From NCBI GenBank assembly GCA_007135755.1, contig SLIG01000062.1, positions 1-55,877 on the forward strand: a stretch of 55,877 bases of DNA. The letters run 5' to 3'. Shown in pieces: positions 1-10,241 of this stretch (positions are counted from its first letter, which is position 1; every line of letters starts with the position of its first letter). The translations under genes and the position numbers were made by a program. Origin of the DNA: Cyanobium sp. (lineage in GTDB: Bacteria > Cyanobacteriota > Cyanobacteriia > PCC-6307 > Cyanobiaceae). The notes under the pieces were generated by a model. The model had not been told where the DNA came from, ran no database searches, and worked only from the letters and a program-made list of their open reading frames with translations.

Positions 1-16
1 AGGGCTGATCAGCGGG

Positions 17-700
17 TCAGGCGGCAACCGGTTCGGGCCGGCGGCTCTGGCGGATGCCACGGATCGCTTCGGCGTAGTCGCTGGCGCCGAACACGCCCGA
101 GCCACTGACGATGGCGTTGGCGCCGGCCTCGATCACCTTCCAGGCGTTCGAGGGCTTGACGCCCCCGTCCACCTCGATCCACGGGTCCAAGCCCTTCTCG
201 TCGCACATGCGGCGCAGGGAGCGGATCTTGTCCACCTGACTGTCGATGAAGCTCTGGCCGCCGAAGCCGGGGTTCACGCTCATCACCAGCACGAGGTCAC
301 AGAGCTCGAGGCAGTACTCAAGCGTGTCGATGGGGGTGCTGGGGTTCAGAACGGCACCGGCCATCTTGCCCAGGTCGCGGATCTGAGCCAGGTTGCGGTG
401 CAGGTGGGGACAGGCCTCCACCTGCACGGAAATGATGTCGGCGCCTGCCTTGGCGAAGTCGGCCACGTACTTCTCCGGCTCGACGATCATCAGGTGCACA
501 TCGAGGGGCTTGCTGGTGACGGGCCGCAGGGCCTGCACGATCAGCGGACCGATGGTGATGTTGGGCACGAAGCGGCCATCCATCACATCCACGTGGATCC
601 AGTCGGCGCCGGCCTGATCCACGGCGCGCACGTCATCACCCAGGCGGGAGAAATCGGCCGACAGGATCGACGGTGAGACCACCAGTGACTTCGCGCTCAT
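17..700 (-). CDS. rpe: Ribulose-phosphate 3-epimerase
   Basis: Interconverts ribulose-5-phosphate and xylulose-5-phosphate in the Calvin cycle and pentose phosphate pathway. The 227-residue product is normal length for this TIM-barrel family. It shows the N-terminal SPSILSADF motif, metal ligands His36, Asp38 (in HVDVMDG) and His69 (in VHLM), the NPGFGGQ loop and the late VDGG motif. The ATG at 698-700 (MSAKS) is preferred because a longer in-frame version adds 20 residues unlike the family. It diverges from glpX, another Calvin cycle gene, across 242 bases in which I see no firm regulatory site. Confidence 0.96.
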   Translation of the reverse strand: MSAKSLVVSPSILSADFSRLGDDVRAVDQAGADWIHVDVMDGRFVPNITIGPLIVQALRPVTSKPLDVHLMIVEPEKYVADFAKAGADIISVQVEACPHLHRNLAQIRDLGKMAGAVLNPSTPIDTLEYCLELCDLVLVMSVNPGFGGQSFIDSQVDKIRSLRRMCDEKGLDPWIEVDGGVKPSNAWKVIEAGANAIVSGSGVFGASDYAEAIRGIRQSRRPEPVAA

Positions 701-942
701 GGGGATGCCGGCAAGGAAACATCCATTGTAGGAAGGTGGTCTGCCGCCGCTCGCCGCCACCTCCAGCAGAGCCCTGGGGGCGCTGACGAGGGGCGCTGAT
801 AAGATGGCCGCGCTTCAGGCCCGGGAGGCAGCGCAGGGGCGGGATCCGGGTTCAGGGCTGACGGGCACACCCGCGCAGTGATCCGGCCACCGCTTCTGAG
901 GTCTGGCTTCCGTGTCAGCCCTTTTCTCCCTGCCGGATCACC

Positions 943-1947
943 GTGGATCGCACCCTCATTCAGGAAATACTCGAGGTCGTTGAACAGGCGGCCATCGCCT
1001 CGGCCCGGCTCACCGGCATGGGACTCAAGAATGAAGCCGATGAGGCGGCCGTGGAGGCCATGCGCCAGCGCATGGGCCAGATCCAGATGCAGGGCCGCAT
1101 CGTCATCGGCGAGGGTGAGCGCGACGAGGCCCCCATGCTCTACATCGGTGAGGAGGTGGGCAGTGGCACCGGCCCCGGCGTGGATTTCGCCGTTGATCCC
1201 TGTGAAGGCACCAATCTCTGCGCCAACAGCCAGCGCGGCTCGATGGCGGTGCTGGCGGCCTCCGACCGGGGAGGGCTGTTCAACGCCCCCGACTTCTACA
1301 TGAACAAGCTGGCGGCCCCACCGGCAGCCAAGGGCAAGGTGGACATCCGCAAGTCGGCCACCGAGAACATCGAGATCCTCAGCCAGTGCCTGGGCATCCC
1401 CAAGACTGACCTGGTGATCGTGGTGATGGACCGCGCGCGGCACAAGAGCCTGATTGCCGAGATCCGCGCCACCGGTGCCCGCGTGCAACCGATCTCCGAC
1501 GGTGACGTGCAGGCCGCCATCGCCTGCGGCTTCTCCGGCACGGGCACCCATTGCCTGATGGGCATCGGAGCGGCTCCCGAGGGCGTGATCTCCGCAGCCG
1601 CCCTGCGCGCCCTGGGTGGCCACTTCCAGGGCCAGCTGGTCTACGACCCGGCCGTTGCCCAGACCAAGGAGTGGGAGGGGCTGACCCGCGAGGGCAACCT
1701 GGCCCGTCTGGCCGAGATGGGCATCAGCGATCCCGACAAGGTGTATGAAGCTCAGGAGCTCGCCTGCGGTGAGAATGTGGTGTTTGCCGCCTCCGGCATC
1801 ACCGATGGCCTTCTGTTCGACGGCGTGAAGTTCGAGCCCGACTGCACCCGCACCAGCTCCCTGGTGATCAGCACGCTCGACAACACCGCGCGCTTCACCA
1901 CCACAGTGCACATCAAGGAGGGAGCCCAGAGCATCGCCCTGCGCTGA
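943..1947 (+). CDS. glpX: Class II fructose-1,6-/sedoheptulose-1,7-bisphosphatase
   Basis: Hydrolyses fructose-1,6-bisphosphate, and in cyanobacteria also sedoheptulose-1,7-bisphosphate, a light-regulated Calvin cycle step. The 334-residue protein has the GlpX signatures GEGERDEA (56-63) and DPCEGT (85-90), which carry metal and phosphate ligands. The start is a GTG ([17 protein letters not shown]), which matches the usual cyanobacterial N-terminus. hemA follows after 39 bases on the same strand. Reading the protein as the bifunctional F/SBPase is inference from the cyanobacterial family. Confidence 0.96.
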   Translation: MDRTLIQEILEVVEQAAIASARLTGMGLKNEADEAAVEAMRQRMGQIQMQGRIVIGEGERDEAPMLYIGEEVGSGTGPGVDFAVDPCEGTNLCANSQRGSMAVLAASDRGGLFNAPDFYMNKLAAPPAAKGKVDIRKSATENIEILSQCLGIPKTDLVIVVMDRARHKSLIAEIRATGARVQPISDGDVQAAIACGFSGTGTHCLMGIGAAPEGVISAAALRALGGHFQGQLVYDPAVAQTKEWEGLTREGNLARLAEMGISDPDKVYEAQELACGENVVFAASGITDGLLFDGVKFEPDCTRTSSLVISTLDNTARFTTTVHIKEGAQSIALR

Positions 1948-1986
1948 GGCCCCCTTCCGGCTGATCAGCCCCCTCCCTCTCTCTCC

Positions 1987-3297
1987 ATGCACATCGCGGT
2001 TGTCGGACTGAGCCATCGCACCGCCCCGGTGGAGATCCGGGAGCGACTCAGCATCCCTGAGCAGACGATGGAGGACTCTCTCCAGAAGCTGCGCAGCGAC
2101 GATCAGGTGCTGGAGGCCTCCATCCTCAGCACCTGCAACCGGCTGGAGATCTACACCCTGCTGCGCCATCCGGAGCAGGGGATCACAGCGGTGGGCGAAT
2201 TCCTCAGTGAGGTGTCCGGTCTGGGCACCGAAGAGCTCTCCCCCCATCTGTTCACCTACCACCACGAGGAGGCGGTGGGACACCTGCTGCGGGTGGCCGC
2301 AGGCCTCGACTCCCTGGTGCTGGGGGAGGGCCAGATCCTCTCCCAGGTGAAGCGCATGGTTCGCCTGGGCCAGGAGCACCGTTCCCTCGGCCCGATCCTC
2401 AACCGGCTTCTGAACCAGGCCGTGAGCACCGGCAAGCGGGTGCGCACGGAAACCAAGCTCGGCACCGGCGCCGTCTCGATCAGCTCGGCGGCGGTCGAAC
2501 TCGCCCAGCTGAAGGTGGGTCAGGCCCGTGGCCACGACGAGATGGTGCCCCTGGATCAGGAGCAGGTGGCGGTGGTGGGTGCCGGCCGCATGGCCCGGCT
2601 GCTGCTCCAGCACCTCCAGGCCAAGGGCTGCCGCGGCGTGGTGCTGCTCAACCGCACCGTGAGCAAGGCGGAGCTGCTGGCGGCCGACTTCCCCGATCTG
2701 CCGGTGCAGTGCCGTCCCCTGGACGATCTTGACCACTGCCTGAGCACCTGCTCGCTGGTGTTCACCAGTACGGCAGCGGAGGAGCCGATCATCTCCGCCG
2801 AGCGCCTCTGCGGGCTCAATCGCCGCAGCTCGCTGATGCTCGTCGACATCGGCGTTCCCCGCAACATCGCCGCCGACACCGTCTCCCTGGAGGGGGTGCG
2901 GGCCTTCGACGTGGACGATCTTCAGGAGGTGGTGAGCCGCAACCAGGAGGCCCGGCGTGAAGTGGCGGCGGAAGCCCAGGCCATGCTCCAGGACGAGGCC
3001 CGCCTGTTCCTGGAGTGGTGGGATGGTCTGGAGGCCGTACCGGTGGTGAACCGGCTGCGGTGTCAGCTCGAGGACATCCGCGAACAGGAACTGCAGAAAG
3101 CCCTCAGCCGCATGGGCCCGGACCTCTCGGCCCGCGAGCGCAAGGTGGTGGAAGCCCTCAGCAAGGGCATCATCAACAAGATCCTGCACACCCCCGTCAC
3201 CAACCTGCGCGCGCCCCAGCCCCGCCAGCAACGCCACAGCGCCATGCGGGTGCTGGAGGAGCTGTTCGAGCTCCAGGAGCCCTCCCCAGGCGACTGA
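1987..3297 (+). CDS. hemA: Glutamyl-tRNA reductase
   Basis: Reduces glutamyl-tRNA(Glu) to glutamate-1-semialdehyde with NADPH, the committed step to haem, chlorophyll, bilins and corrins. The 436-residue product has the N-terminal [15 protein letters not shown] motif, the catalytic Cys50 in STCNRLEIY, a Rossmann segment VVGAGRMA near residue 198 and a C-terminal helical dimerisation domain. The ATG at 1987 gives the standard [11 protein letters not shown] start. It follows glpX closely. Haem, bilins and corrins made through this step feed apcD and the B12 genes elsewhere in the window. Confidence 0.97.
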   Translation: MHIAVVGLSHRTAPVEIRERLSIPEQTMEDSLQKLRSDDQVLEASILSTCNRLEIYTLLRHPEQGITAVGEFLSEVSGLGTEELSPHLFTYHHEEAVGHLLRVAAGLDSLVLGEGQILSQVKRMVRLGQEHRSLGPILNRLLNQAVSTGKRVRTETKLGTGAVSISSAAVELAQLKVGQARGHDEMVPLDQEQVAVVGAGRMARLLLQHLQAKGCRGVVLLNRTVSKAELLAADFPDLPVQCRPLDDLDHCLSTCSLVFTSTAAEEPIISAERLCGLNRRSSLMLVDIGVPRNIAADTVSLEGVRAFDVDDLQEVVSRNQEARREVAAEAQAMLQDEARLFLEWWDGLEAVPVVNRLRCQLEDIREQELQKALSRMGPDLSARERKVVEALSKGIINKILHTPVTNLRAPQPRQQRHSAMRVLEELFELQEPSPGD

Positions 3298-3421
3298 CGC
3301 CGGCGCCACCGGGGGCGTCCGCCTTCACCTGCAACAGTTCAATCCTCTCCCCTCCCATCCCTGGCCTGATGCCCAGCCACTCACGTACGGTCGCCACAGT
3401 CCATCCAATGGGACGGCTGGC

Positions 3422-4717
3422 ATGAAACGGGTCTTGGCGATCATCCTGGGCGGAGGGGCTGGTACCCGCCTCTACCCGCTCACCAAAATGCGGGCCAAAC
3501 CGGCCGTGCCCCTGGCCGGGAAATATCGCCTGATCGATATTCCGATCAGCAACTGCATCAATTCCGAGATCAACAAGATCTACGTGTTGACGCAGTTCAA
3601 CAGTGCCTCCCTCAACCGTCATCTGTCGATGACCTACAACCTCTCAGCTGGGTTCGGCCAGGGGTTTGTGGAGGTCCTGGCTGCCCAGCAGACCCCCGAC
3701 AGCCCCAGCTGGTTTGAGGGCACGGCCGATGCCGTGCGCAAATATCAGTGGCTGTTCCAGGAATGGGACATCGACCATGTGCTGATCCTCTCCGGCGATC
3801 AGCTCTACCGGATGGACTACAGCCGCTTCGTGCGGCACCACATCGACAGCGGCGCCGATCTGTCGGTGGGAGCGCTGCCGGTGGATCCGGAGCAGGCCCA
3901 GTCCTTCGGCCTGATGCGCACCGATGCCCGGGGCCGGATCCAGGAATTCCGCGAAAAGCCCAAGGGCGAGGCGCTGGACGCCATGCGGGTGGACACCCAG
4001 AGTCTGGGCCTGTCTGCGGAGGAAGCGCAGCGGCGGCCGCACCTGGCCTCGATGGGGATCTACGTGTTCAGCCGCGACGTGCTGTTCGATCTCCTCAACT
4101 CCCACCCGGGTGCCAAGGACTTCGGCAAGGAGATCATCCCGATCTCCCTGCAGCGCGGTGACAATCTCCAGAGCTACCTCTTCGACGACTACTGGGAGGA
4201 CATCGGCACCATCGGGGCCTTCTATGAAGCCAACCTCGCCCTCACCCAGCAGCCCAACCCACCGTTTTCCTTCTACGACGAGAAATTTCCCATCTACACC
4301 CGTCCCCGCTATCTGCCGCCCAGCAAGCTGCAGGATGCCCAGGTGACCGAATCGATCATCGGTGAGGGCTCCCTGCTCAAGGCCTGCAGCATTCACCGCT
4401 GTGTGCTGGGCGTGCGCTCCCGGGTGGAAGACCAGGTGGTGTTGCAGGACACCCTGGTGATGGGTGCGGATTACTTCGAGTCGTCGGAAGAACGCACGGC
4501 CCTGCGGAAGCAGGGCGCGACCCCACTCGGGATCGGCAAGGGGACCACCATCAAGGGTGCGATTGTTGATAAGAATGTTCGAATTGGCGAGAACGTGACC
4601 ATCACCAACAAGGACCGCATTGAGGAGGCCGACCGTCCGGAGCTCAACTTCTACATCCGCAACGCCATTGTGGTGGTGGTGAAGAACGCCACAATCGCCG
4701 ATGGCACGGTGATCTGA
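3422..4717 (+). CDS. glgC: Glucose-1-phosphate adenylyltransferase (ADP-glucose pyrophosphorylase)
   Basis: Makes ADP-glucose from glucose-1-phosphate and ATP, the regulated first step of glycogen synthesis. At 431 residues it has normal length. The nucleotide-binding [12 protein letters not shown] lies at 10-21, followed by the substrate region [17 protein letters not shown], and the C-terminal half is a left-handed beta-helix with the cyanobacterial ending GTVI. Activation by 3-phosphoglycerate is known for cyanobacterial GlgC but not visible directly. A 124-base gap separates it from hemA, so it may have its own promoter. Confidence 0.97.
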   Translation: MKRVLAIILGGGAGTRLYPLTKMRAKPAVPLAGKYRLIDIPISNCINSEINKIYVLTQFNSASLNRHLSMTYNLSAGFGQGFVEVLAAQQTPDSPSWFEGTADAVRKYQWLFQEWDIDHVLILSGDQLYRMDYSRFVRHHIDSGADLSVGALPVDPEQAQSFGLMRTDARGRIQEFREKPKGEALDAMRVDTQSLGLSAEEAQRRPHLASMGIYVFSRDVLFDLLNSHPGAKDFGKEIIPISLQRGDNLQSYLFDDYWEDIGTIGAFYEANLALTQQPNPPFSFYDEKFPIYTRPRYLPPSKLQDAQVTESIIGEGSLLKACSIHRCVLGVRSRVEDQVVLQDTLVMGADYFESSEERTALRKQGATPLGIGKGTTIKGAIVDKNVRIGENVTITNKDRIEEADRPELNFYIRNAIVVVVKNATIADGTVI

Positions 4718-4743
4718 CACACCCCCGCCGGGCGGACGGGACT

Positions 4744-4769
4744 GCCCATGGGGCACGGCAACCATGGGC
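4744..4769 (+). terminator. Hairpin after glgC, possible terminator
   Basis: A perfect 8-base inverted repeat, GCCCATGG (4744-4751) and CCATGGGC (4762-4769), encloses a 10-base loop about 25 bases after the glgC stop. There is no T-run after it, so it does not meet the rule for an intrinsic terminator. It may stabilise the glgC 3' end. Confidence 0.3.
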
Positions 4770-4871
4770 GATGGCATCAGCATCCGGTGACACACCATCC
4801 TGATGTTGTGACGGTTCTGGACGGTCCGGCCCGGCTCTGTTCACACTGAGCAGGAGCCAACAACAACTTTC

Positions 4872-6290
4872 ATGGGAACGGCGCATTTCGGCCTCATCGG
4901 GCTGGGCGTGATGGGTGAGAATCTTGTTCTCAACGCTGAGCGCAACGGGTTTTCCAGCGTTGTCTACAACCGCACCGTCGCCAAGACGGAGGCCTTTCTT
5001 GCCGGCCGGGGCGCCGGCAAGGACATCAGCGGCGCCGCCACCCTTGAGGAGTTCGTGGCGGCCCTGGAGCGCCCGCGCCGCATCCTGATGATGGTGAAGG
5101 CGGGCCAGCCCGTGGATGACATGATCGCCACAATCTCTCCGTTGCTGGAGGAGGGCGATCTGCTCATCGATGGCGGCAATTCCCTGTTTGCCGACACCGA
5201 ACGGCGGGTGAAGGAGCTGGAAAGCCGGAGCTTCGGCTTCATCGGCATGGGTGTATCCGGTGGGGCCAAGGGGGCCCTGGAGGGGCCGAGCATGATGCCC
5301 GGTGGCACCCGCGCCGCCTACGACGCCATCGAACCGCTGGTGCGCAAGATGGCCGCCCAGGTGGACGACGGCCCCTGCGTGACCTACATCGGCCCAGGCG
5401 GTGCCGGTCACTTCGTCAAGACCGTGCACAACGGGATCGAGTACGGCATTGAGCAGATCCTGGCCGAGGCCTACGACCTGATGAAGCGGATCGCCGGCAT
5501 GAACGGCGACCAGATGGCCGATGTGCTGGGCCAGTGGAACCAGACCGAAGAACTGGCGTCGTTCCTGGTGGAGATCACCGAGGTGTGCCTGCGCACCAAG
5601 GATCCGGAAACCGGCGCGGATCTGGTGGAGCTGATCGTGGATGCCGCCGGCCAGAAAGGCACGGGGCTGTGGACGGTGGTGAGCGCCCTGGAGATGGGCG
5701 TGCCCGTGCCCACGATCTATGCCGCCCTCAATGCCCGGGTGATGAGCTCGCTGCGCGCTGAACGGCTGTCTGCTGAGGCGGTGATCCCCGGGCCTGCTGC
5801 TCAAGGCTTCGATCTGGGCAGCGCCGCCGATGGCATGGGCCCCCTGCGCGATGCCTGCACAGCAGCCTGCGTGGTGAGCTATGGCCAGGGGATGGCCCTG
5901 CTGCAGGAGGCCTCCCGCCTCTACGACTACAGCCTCGACTTCGCCGCCATCGGCCAGATCTGGAAGGGGGGCTGCATCATCCGGGCCCGGCTGCTGCAGC
6001 GCATCCAGAACGCCTACAGCGCCAACCAGGAGCTGCCCAATCTGATGGTGGATCCCTGGTTCGCGGCCCTGATCAACCGCTGTCTGCCGGGGCTGCGCCA
6101 GGTGGTGGCCGGTGCCGCCCAGGCCGGCATCCCGGTGCCCTGCCTGTCGAGCACCCTCGATTACATCGACAGCTACCGCAGCGGCCGCCTGCCCCAGAAC
6201 CTGGTGCAGGCCATGCGCGACTGCTTCGGCTCCCATACCTACGAGCGTGTTGACCGGCCGGGCGCGTTCCACACTGAATGGCTCAGCTGA
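4872..6290 (+). CDS. gnd: 6-phosphogluconate dehydrogenase, decarboxylating
   Basis: Oxidatively decarboxylates 6-phosphogluconate to ribulose-5-phosphate with NADP, the last oxidative pentose phosphate step. The 472-residue protein has the Rossmann fingerprint GLIGLGVMGEN (7-17), the substrate signature GVSGGAKGALEGP, and the C-terminal DRPGAFHTEW tail typical of the dimeric enzyme. The pgl gene follows and supplies 6-phosphogluconate, so the two form a small pathway operon. The 154-base leader after glgC includes an AT-richer CAACAACAACTTTC stretch just before the ATG. Confidence 0.97.
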   Translation: MGTAHFGLIGLGVMGENLVLNAERNGFSSVVYNRTVAKTEAFLAGRGAGKDISGAATLEEFVAALERPRRILMMVKAGQPVDDMIATISPLLEEGDLLIDGGNSLFADTERRVKELESRSFGFIGMGVSGGAKGALEGPSMMPGGTRAAYDAIEPLVRKMAAQVDDGPCVTYIGPGGAGHFVKTVHNGIEYGIEQILAEAYDLMKRIAGMNGDQMADVLGQWNQTEELASFLVEITEVCLRTKDPETGADLVELIVDAAGQKGTGLWTVVSALEMGVPVPTIYAALNARVMSSLRAERLSAEAVIPGPAAQGFDLGSAADGMGPLRDACTAACVVSYGQGMALLQEASRLYDYSLDFAAIGQIWKGGCIIRARLLQRIQNAYSANQELPNLMVDPWFAALINRCLPGLRQVVAGAAQAGIPVPCLSSTLDYIDSYRSGRLPQNLVQAMRDCFGSHTYERVDRPGAFHTEWLS

Positions 6291-6298
6291 GCGCCTTG

Positions 6299-7036
6299 AT
6301 GAGCATCCCGGAAACCCCCTCCCCCTCCGCCTCCAACGTCCGCCTGGAGGTGCTGGAGTCGCCCGAAGCCCTGGCGCGGCGCTGCTCGGAGACGATCGCC
6401 GAGGCGATCGATCTGGCCCTGGCGGAACGGGACCGCTGCCAGATCGCCCTGGCCGGAGGCCGTACGCCGGCCGCCACCTACCGCCATCTGGGCCAGGAGC
6501 ACCTGCCCTGGGAGCGGGTGGATGTGCTGCTTGGCGATGAGCGCTGGGTGAGCTCCGACGACGAAGCCAGCAATGCCCGGCTGGTGCGCAGCACCCTGAT
6601 GGCGGAGGGTCCGGGCCGTGAAGCCCGCCTTCATCCGGTGCCCACCCACCTGGCCAGCCCAGCGGAGGGCGCCGAGGCCTACGCCGCCACCCTGGCCCAG
6701 CTCTGCCCCGGCACACCGCCGGTTCTCGATCTGGTGCTGCTGGGCCTGGGGGACGACGGCCACACCGCTTCGCTGTTTCCCGGCACCGCCGCCACGCGCG
6801 TTCGCGACCGCCCGGTGGCCGTGGGCGAGGGCAAGGGCACGCCACGGATCACCCTCACCGCGCCGGTGCTGTGCGCTGCCCGGCGGGTGGTGTTTCTGGT
6901 GAGCGGCGCCGACAAGGCCCTCGCTCTGCAGCGCCTGCTCGATCCGGCTGAGCCGGTCGATCGCACCCCGGCCCGGCTGGTCCAGCCGGACACCCCGGTG
7001 CTGGTGTTCGCCGACAATGGGGCGGCATCGCGCTGA
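6299..7036 (+). CDS. pgl: 6-phosphogluconolactonase
   Basis: Hydrolyses 6-phosphogluconolactone, feeding gnd. The protein is about 245 residues with family motifs LAGGRTPAATYRHL, LLGDERWV and LGLGDDGHTASLFPG. Two ATG codons are possible: 6278, overlapping the end of gnd, and 6299, just after the gnd stop. I chose 6299 (MSIPETPS) because family similarity begins only near VLESPEALARR; the 7 extra residues of the longer form cannot be excluded. The stop lies 5 bases before the next gene, implying co-transcription. Confidence 0.93.
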   Translation: MSIPETPSPSASNVRLEVLESPEALARRCSETIAEAIDLALAERDRCQIALAGGRTPAATYRHLGQEHLPWERVDVLLGDERWVSSDDEASNARLVRSTLMAEGPGREARLHPVPTHLASPAEGAEAYAATLAQLCPGTPPVLDLVLLGLGDDGHTASLFPGTAATRVRDRPVAVGEGKGTPRITLTAPVLCAARRVVFLVSGADKALALQRLLDPAEPVDRTPARLVQPDTPVLVFADNGAASR

Positions 7037-7041
7037 CAGCT

Positions 7042-7584
7042 GTGATCGAGATCACCGCCGGCGCCGGCTTCAGCGGCTGGCACGCGCTCAACGACACGAT
7101 CATGGGGGGGCGCAGCCAGGGGCAGTGCCGGATCGGCCCCGGTGGTCTGGTGTTCGAGGGGGAGGTGATCGCCGAGGGCGGCGGCTTCATCAGCTGCCGT
7201 TCACCGGTGTACTCGCCCCCCCTGGATCTGTCGGCCCACGAGGGACTGGAGCTGGAGCTGAGCGGCGAGGGACGCCGCTTCAAGCTGGCTGTGGGCTGTG
7301 CCGACCGGGTGGCCGGCCTCACCGAGCTGATCCCCGGTGGCCTGCGCTGGGTGTGTGAATTTGCCACCGAGGCCGAGGGCGTCACCACGCTGCGGATCCC
7401 GTTTTCCCAGCTCAGCCCCTCGGTGCGGGCCCAGCCCCTGGGTCTGCCGCTGAGCTTCCAGGCAGGCCGGGTGAACCGGCTGCAGGTGCTGCACTCGCGC
7501 TTCGGCGACGACGGCTCCGCCAACAGCGGCTTTCGCGCCGGCCCCATTCACTTCAGCCTGCACGCCATCCGTGCCTACCCCTGA
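7042..7584 (+). CDS. CIA30 family protein
   Basis: A 180-residue protein of the CIA30 (complex I intermediate-associated protein 30) family. Visible family features are an N-terminal NDTIMGGRSQG segment, GFISCRSP in the middle, and a carbohydrate-binding-like beta-sandwich pattern ending GPIHFSLHAIRAY. In eukaryotes CIA30 assists NADH dehydrogenase assembly; in cyanobacteria the role is not settled, and a link to the NDH-1 complex is only inference. The start is GTG, 5 bases after the pgl stop, and the end overlaps the next gene by 14 bases, so it is the third gene of a gnd-pgl operon. Confidence 0.85.
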   Translation: MIEITAGAGFSGWHALNDTIMGGRSQGQCRIGPGGLVFEGEVIAEGGGFISCRSPVYSPPLDLSAHEGLELELSGEGRRFKLAVGCADRVAGLTELIPGGLRWVCEFATEAEGVTTLRIPFSQLSPSVRAQPLGLPLSFQAGRVNRLQVLHSRFGDDGSANSGFRAGPIHFSLHAIRAYP

Positions 7585-7960
7585 GCTGCCGCCGGCGGGC
7601 GAACTCTGCGAGCTGGTGGCGGCCGCTGCCGATCTCTGCCGCCGGCCCCTGCGCCATGGGGTGCGCTGCCAGGTTCCCAGCGACAGCGGCCAGCCCCTGC
7701 AGGAGTGCAGTCTGCTGCTGGAGGCACGGGATCCGGCAGGACAGCGCCTGCCGGCGGACGACCTGGAGCTGGAGCTCTACCCCAGTGGCGCCGACCTCCA
7801 CCTCACCCTGGCCTGGTGCACGGATCCCGATCGCCCCCTGCTCTGGCATGGCAGCCATCCGGTGTGGATGGAGGCCGCCACGGGCCAACGCTGCGAACGG
7901 CCTGAGCAGGGCCCGCCCCTGGAGAGCCTGGCCCGGCGCCTGCGGGCCCTGCTGGCCTGA
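7571..7960 (+). CDS. Conserved-looking hypothetical protein, 129 aa
   Basis: I do not recognise a domain. The protein is soluble-looking and Leu/Pro rich, with acidic DDLELELYPSGADLHLTLAW in the middle and no signal peptide or membrane segment. It begins at a GTG inside the 3' end of the CIA30 gene (14-base overlap), which suggests translational coupling and makes it the last gene of the gnd-pgl-CIA30 run. Its TGA is immediately followed by the complement of the ilvD stop, so the two convergent genes abut with no spacer. The function is unknown. Confidence 0.7.
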   Translation: MPTPELPPAGELCELVAAAADLCRRPLRHGVRCQVPSDSGQPLQECSLLLEARDPAGQRLPADDLELELYPSGADLHLTLAWCTDPDRPLLWHGSHPVWMEAATGQRCERPEQGPPLESLARRLRALLA

Positions 7961-9661
7961 TCAGCGGCCGGCGCCGCACCCTGGGCTGAGGTCGATCTGG
8001 TCGGTCACCGCACCCTGGCTGCTGCTGCTCACCAGGCGGGCGTACTTGCCGAGCACACCGGTGCGGTAGCGCGGCTCGGGCTTCACCCAGGCGGCGCGGC
8101 GGTGGGCGATCTCCTCATCGCTCACGTTCAACTGGATCAGCAGCTGGTCGGCATCCACGGTGATGCTGTCGCCCTCCTGCACCAGTCCGATGGTGCCACC
8201 CACGGCGGCCTCGGGGGCCACATGGCCGATCACCAGCCCGAAGGAGCCGCCCGAGAAGCGTCCGTCGGTGATCAGCGCCACCGAATCGAGCAGGCCCTGG
8301 CCCACGATGGCGGCGGTGGGGCTGAGCATCTCGCGCATGCCGGGTCCGCCCACCGGACCCTCGTTGCGCACCACCACCACGTCGCCGGGGTTGATCTGCT
8401 TGTCGAGAATGGCCGCCAGGCAGCTCTCTTCGCTCTCGAACACCCGGGCCGGGCCGGTGATCACCGGGTTCTTGACGCCACTGATCTTGGCCACGGCGCC
8501 CTCCTCGGCCAGGTTGCCCTTGAGGATCGCCAGGTGGCCCTTGGCGTAGAGGGGGTTGCTCAGGGGGCGAATCACGTCCTGCCCCGCCGGCGGCTCGGAG
8601 GGCACGCTGGCGAGCAACTCGCGCAGGGTCTTGCCCTCGATCGTGCGGCAGTCGCCGTGCAGCAGGCCGGCATCGAGCAGCAGCTTCATGACCTGGGGGA
8701 TGCCGCCGGCGTTGTGAAGATCCACGGTCACGTAGCGGCCACTGGGCTTGAGGTCGCAGATCACCGGCACCCGTTGGCGGATCGCCTCGAAATCCTCGAT
8801 CGCCAGCGGTACGCCGGCGGTGCGGGCCACGGCCAGCAGATGCAGCACCGAATTGGTGGACCCTCCCACGGCCATGATCACGCTGATGGCGTTTTCAAAG
8901 GCCTGGCGGGTGAGCAGATCCCGCGGCCGGATGTCGGCCTTCACCGCCTCCAGCAACACGTCGGCACTGCGGGCGGCGCTGTCGGCCTTCTCCGGGTCTT
9001 CGGCAGCCATGGTGGAGCTGTAGGGGAGGCTCAGGCCCATCACCTCGAAGGCGGCACTCATCGTGTTGGCAGTGAACATGCCGCCACAGCTGCCGGCACC
9101 GGGGCAGGCGTTCTTCTCGATGGCGGTGAGCTGCTGCTCATCGATCTGGCCGCCGCTGAACTGGCCCACCGCCTCGAAGGCACTCACCACCGTGAGGTCA
9201 CAGGCGCCCAGTTTTCCGGGCTTGATCGTGCCGCCATAGACGAAGATGGCCGGAATGTTCATGCGGGCCATGGCCAGCATGGCTCCGGGCATGTTCTTGT
9301 CGCAGCCACCGATCGCCAGCAGAGCGTCCATGCTCTGGGCGTTGCAGGCGGTTTCGATCGAGTCAGCGATCACCTCCCGGCTCACCAGGGAATACTTCAT
9401 CCCCTCGGTACCCATGGAGATGCCATCACTCACCGTGATGGTGCCGAACATCTGGGGCATGCCACCGGCGAGATGGGCGGCCTGTTCCGCCCGCCGGGCC
9501 AGATCGTTGAGCCCGAGATTGCAGGGGGTGATGGTGCTGTAGGCGTTGGCAATGCCGATGATCGGCTTGCTGAAGTCGCCGTCGCCGAAACCCACCGCCC
9601 GCAGCATGGCCCGGTTCGGGGAGCGCTGAATGCCCTGGGTGACGGCGGCGGAGCGGAGCAT
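7961..9661 (-). CDS. ilvD: Dihydroxy-acid dehydratase
   Basis: Dehydrates 2,3-dihydroxy-isovalerate and its isoleucine-pathway homologue, the third common step of branched-chain amino acid synthesis. The 566-residue product has the Fe-S/Mg ligand motifs GCDKNMPG and [15 protein letters not shown], and the late [14 protein letters not shown]. The ATG at 9659-9661 gives [20 protein letters not shown], as in cyanobacterial homologues. The last pathway enzyme, ilvE, is also in this window (53.4 kb) but not linked to it. Confidence 0.97.
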   Translation of the reverse strand: MLRSAAVTQGIQRSPNRAMLRAVGFGDGDFSKPIIGIANAYSTITPCNLGLNDLARRAEQAAHLAGGMPQMFGTITVSDGISMGTEGMKYSLVSREVIADSIETACNAQSMDALLAIGGCDKNMPGAMLAMARMNIPAIFVYGGTIKPGKLGACDLTVVSAFEAVGQFSGGQIDEQQLTAIEKNACPGAGSCGGMFTANTMSAAFEVMGLSLPYSSTMAAEDPEKADSAARSADVLLEAVKADIRPRDLLTRQAFENAISVIMAVGGSTNSVLHLLAVARTAGVPLAIEDFEAIRQRVPVICDLKPSGRYVTVDLHNAGGIPQVMKLLLDAGLLHGDCRTIEGKTLRELLASVPSEPPAGQDVIRPLSNPLYAKGHLAILKGNLAEEGAVAKISGVKNPVITGPARVFESEESCLAAILDKQINPGDVVVVRNEGPVGGPGMREMLSPTAAIVGQGLLDSVALITDGRFSGGSFGLVIGHVAPEAAVGGTIGLVQEGDSITVDADQLLIQLNVSDEEIAHRRAAWVKPEPRYRTGVLGKYARLVSSSSQGAVTDQIDLSPGCGAGR

Positions 9662-9766
9662 GGAGAGCGGGCGTTGAGGCTGTTGAGCAACCTACCCAGC
9701 GGCCGCATCAGCAACCGGCCAGCCCAAGGCGCGAGGCTCACCAGAGCAGCGGTCGCCAGCGCGGAT

Positions 9767-9796
9767 GTTCCGAGCGCAGTGGTTCCAAGCGCAGTG
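9767..9796. repeat. 15-base tandem duplication
   Basis: Two adjacent copies, GTTCCGAGCGCAGTG and GTTCCAAGCGCAGTG, differ at one base. They lie in the gap between the end of the membrane protein gene at 9800 and ilvD. No function is apparent; it looks like a recent small duplication. Confidence 0.6.
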
Positions 9797-9799
9797 GTG

Positions 9800-10201
9800 T
9801 CAGCCCTGGGGCTGCAGTTGCTCCAGCTGGCGGCGCACCGCCTCGATGGCCTGGTTGAGTTCGTGCACCTTGTCGTGCAGATCCCGGTCGTGGGCTGTGG
9901 CCTCCCCCGCCGACTGGGGGGTGGCTGCCGGGCGCGCCAAGGGCTCATCGTGGGGATCGGCCCCTCCCTGCAGACGTGAGAGGGCCAGATTGCGCTGCTG
10001 GCGGGCAGCCAGGCGCCGCCGTTCCGCCACCGACAGCAGCCACCAGGCCAGCCCGGCGGCTCCGAGCACCGCACCGGCCACGGCACTGGCCAGCAGGGCG
10101 GAACTCTGATCGCAGCGCTCAGCGCTGAGCGCATCGATGCGGGCCCTGCCGACGGGGGCCCTGCCGGCGGGGGCGCGATCGTGGGGGTGGCGATCAGCCA
10201 T
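9800..10201 (-). CDS. Small membrane protein with C-terminal coiled coil
   Basis: A 133-residue protein of unknown function. After a basic, His/Arg/Pro-rich N-terminus it has one hydrophobic helix (about residues 37-58, ALLASAVAGAVLGAAGLAWW), a basic stretch RRRLAARQQR, and an amphipathic C-terminus around VHELNQAIEAVRRQLEQL that fits a short coiled coil. The topology suggests a single-pass inner or thylakoid membrane protein with a cytoplasmic coiled coil. The ATG at 10199-10201 (MADRHPHD) is preferred; an upstream in-frame start would add 10 residues. It lies upstream of ilvD on the same strand, separated by 138 bases. Confidence 0.65.
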   Translation of the reverse strand: MADRHPHDRAPAGRAPVGRARIDALSAERCDQSSALLASAVAGAVLGAAGLAWWLLSVAERRRLAARQQRNLALSRLQGGADPHDEPLARPAATPQSAGEATAHDRDLHDKVHELNQAIEAVRRQLEQLQPQG

Positions 10202-10241
10202 GGCAGGGGATCCGGACGGGGAAGGCAGCACCAGTCAGAGC

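Noticed and set aside
761..942. Promoter boxes before glpX (CTGACG and GATAAG)
   Set aside because: The spacing between the candidate boxes is only about 11 bases, too short for a sigma-70 promoter.
697..3309. Very long open frame on the minus strand opposite glpX and hemA
   Set aside because: It is a shadow of codon bias in GC-rich genes; His/Gly/Ala-rich translation with no family motif, fully overlapped by two certain genes.
4644..6845. 733-codon minus-strand frame opposite gnd and pgl
   Set aside because: Same shadow effect: no domain, Arg/Pro-rich start, and the plus strand holds two certain enzymes.
9767..9796. Tandem 15-base repeat considered as a start of a repeat array or CRISPR
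   Set aside because: Only two adjacent copies with no spacers; a simple duplication.
8102..9979. 625-codon plus-strand frame opposite ilvD
   Set aside because: His/Gln/Gly-rich mirror of ilvD codons with no recognisable protein features.
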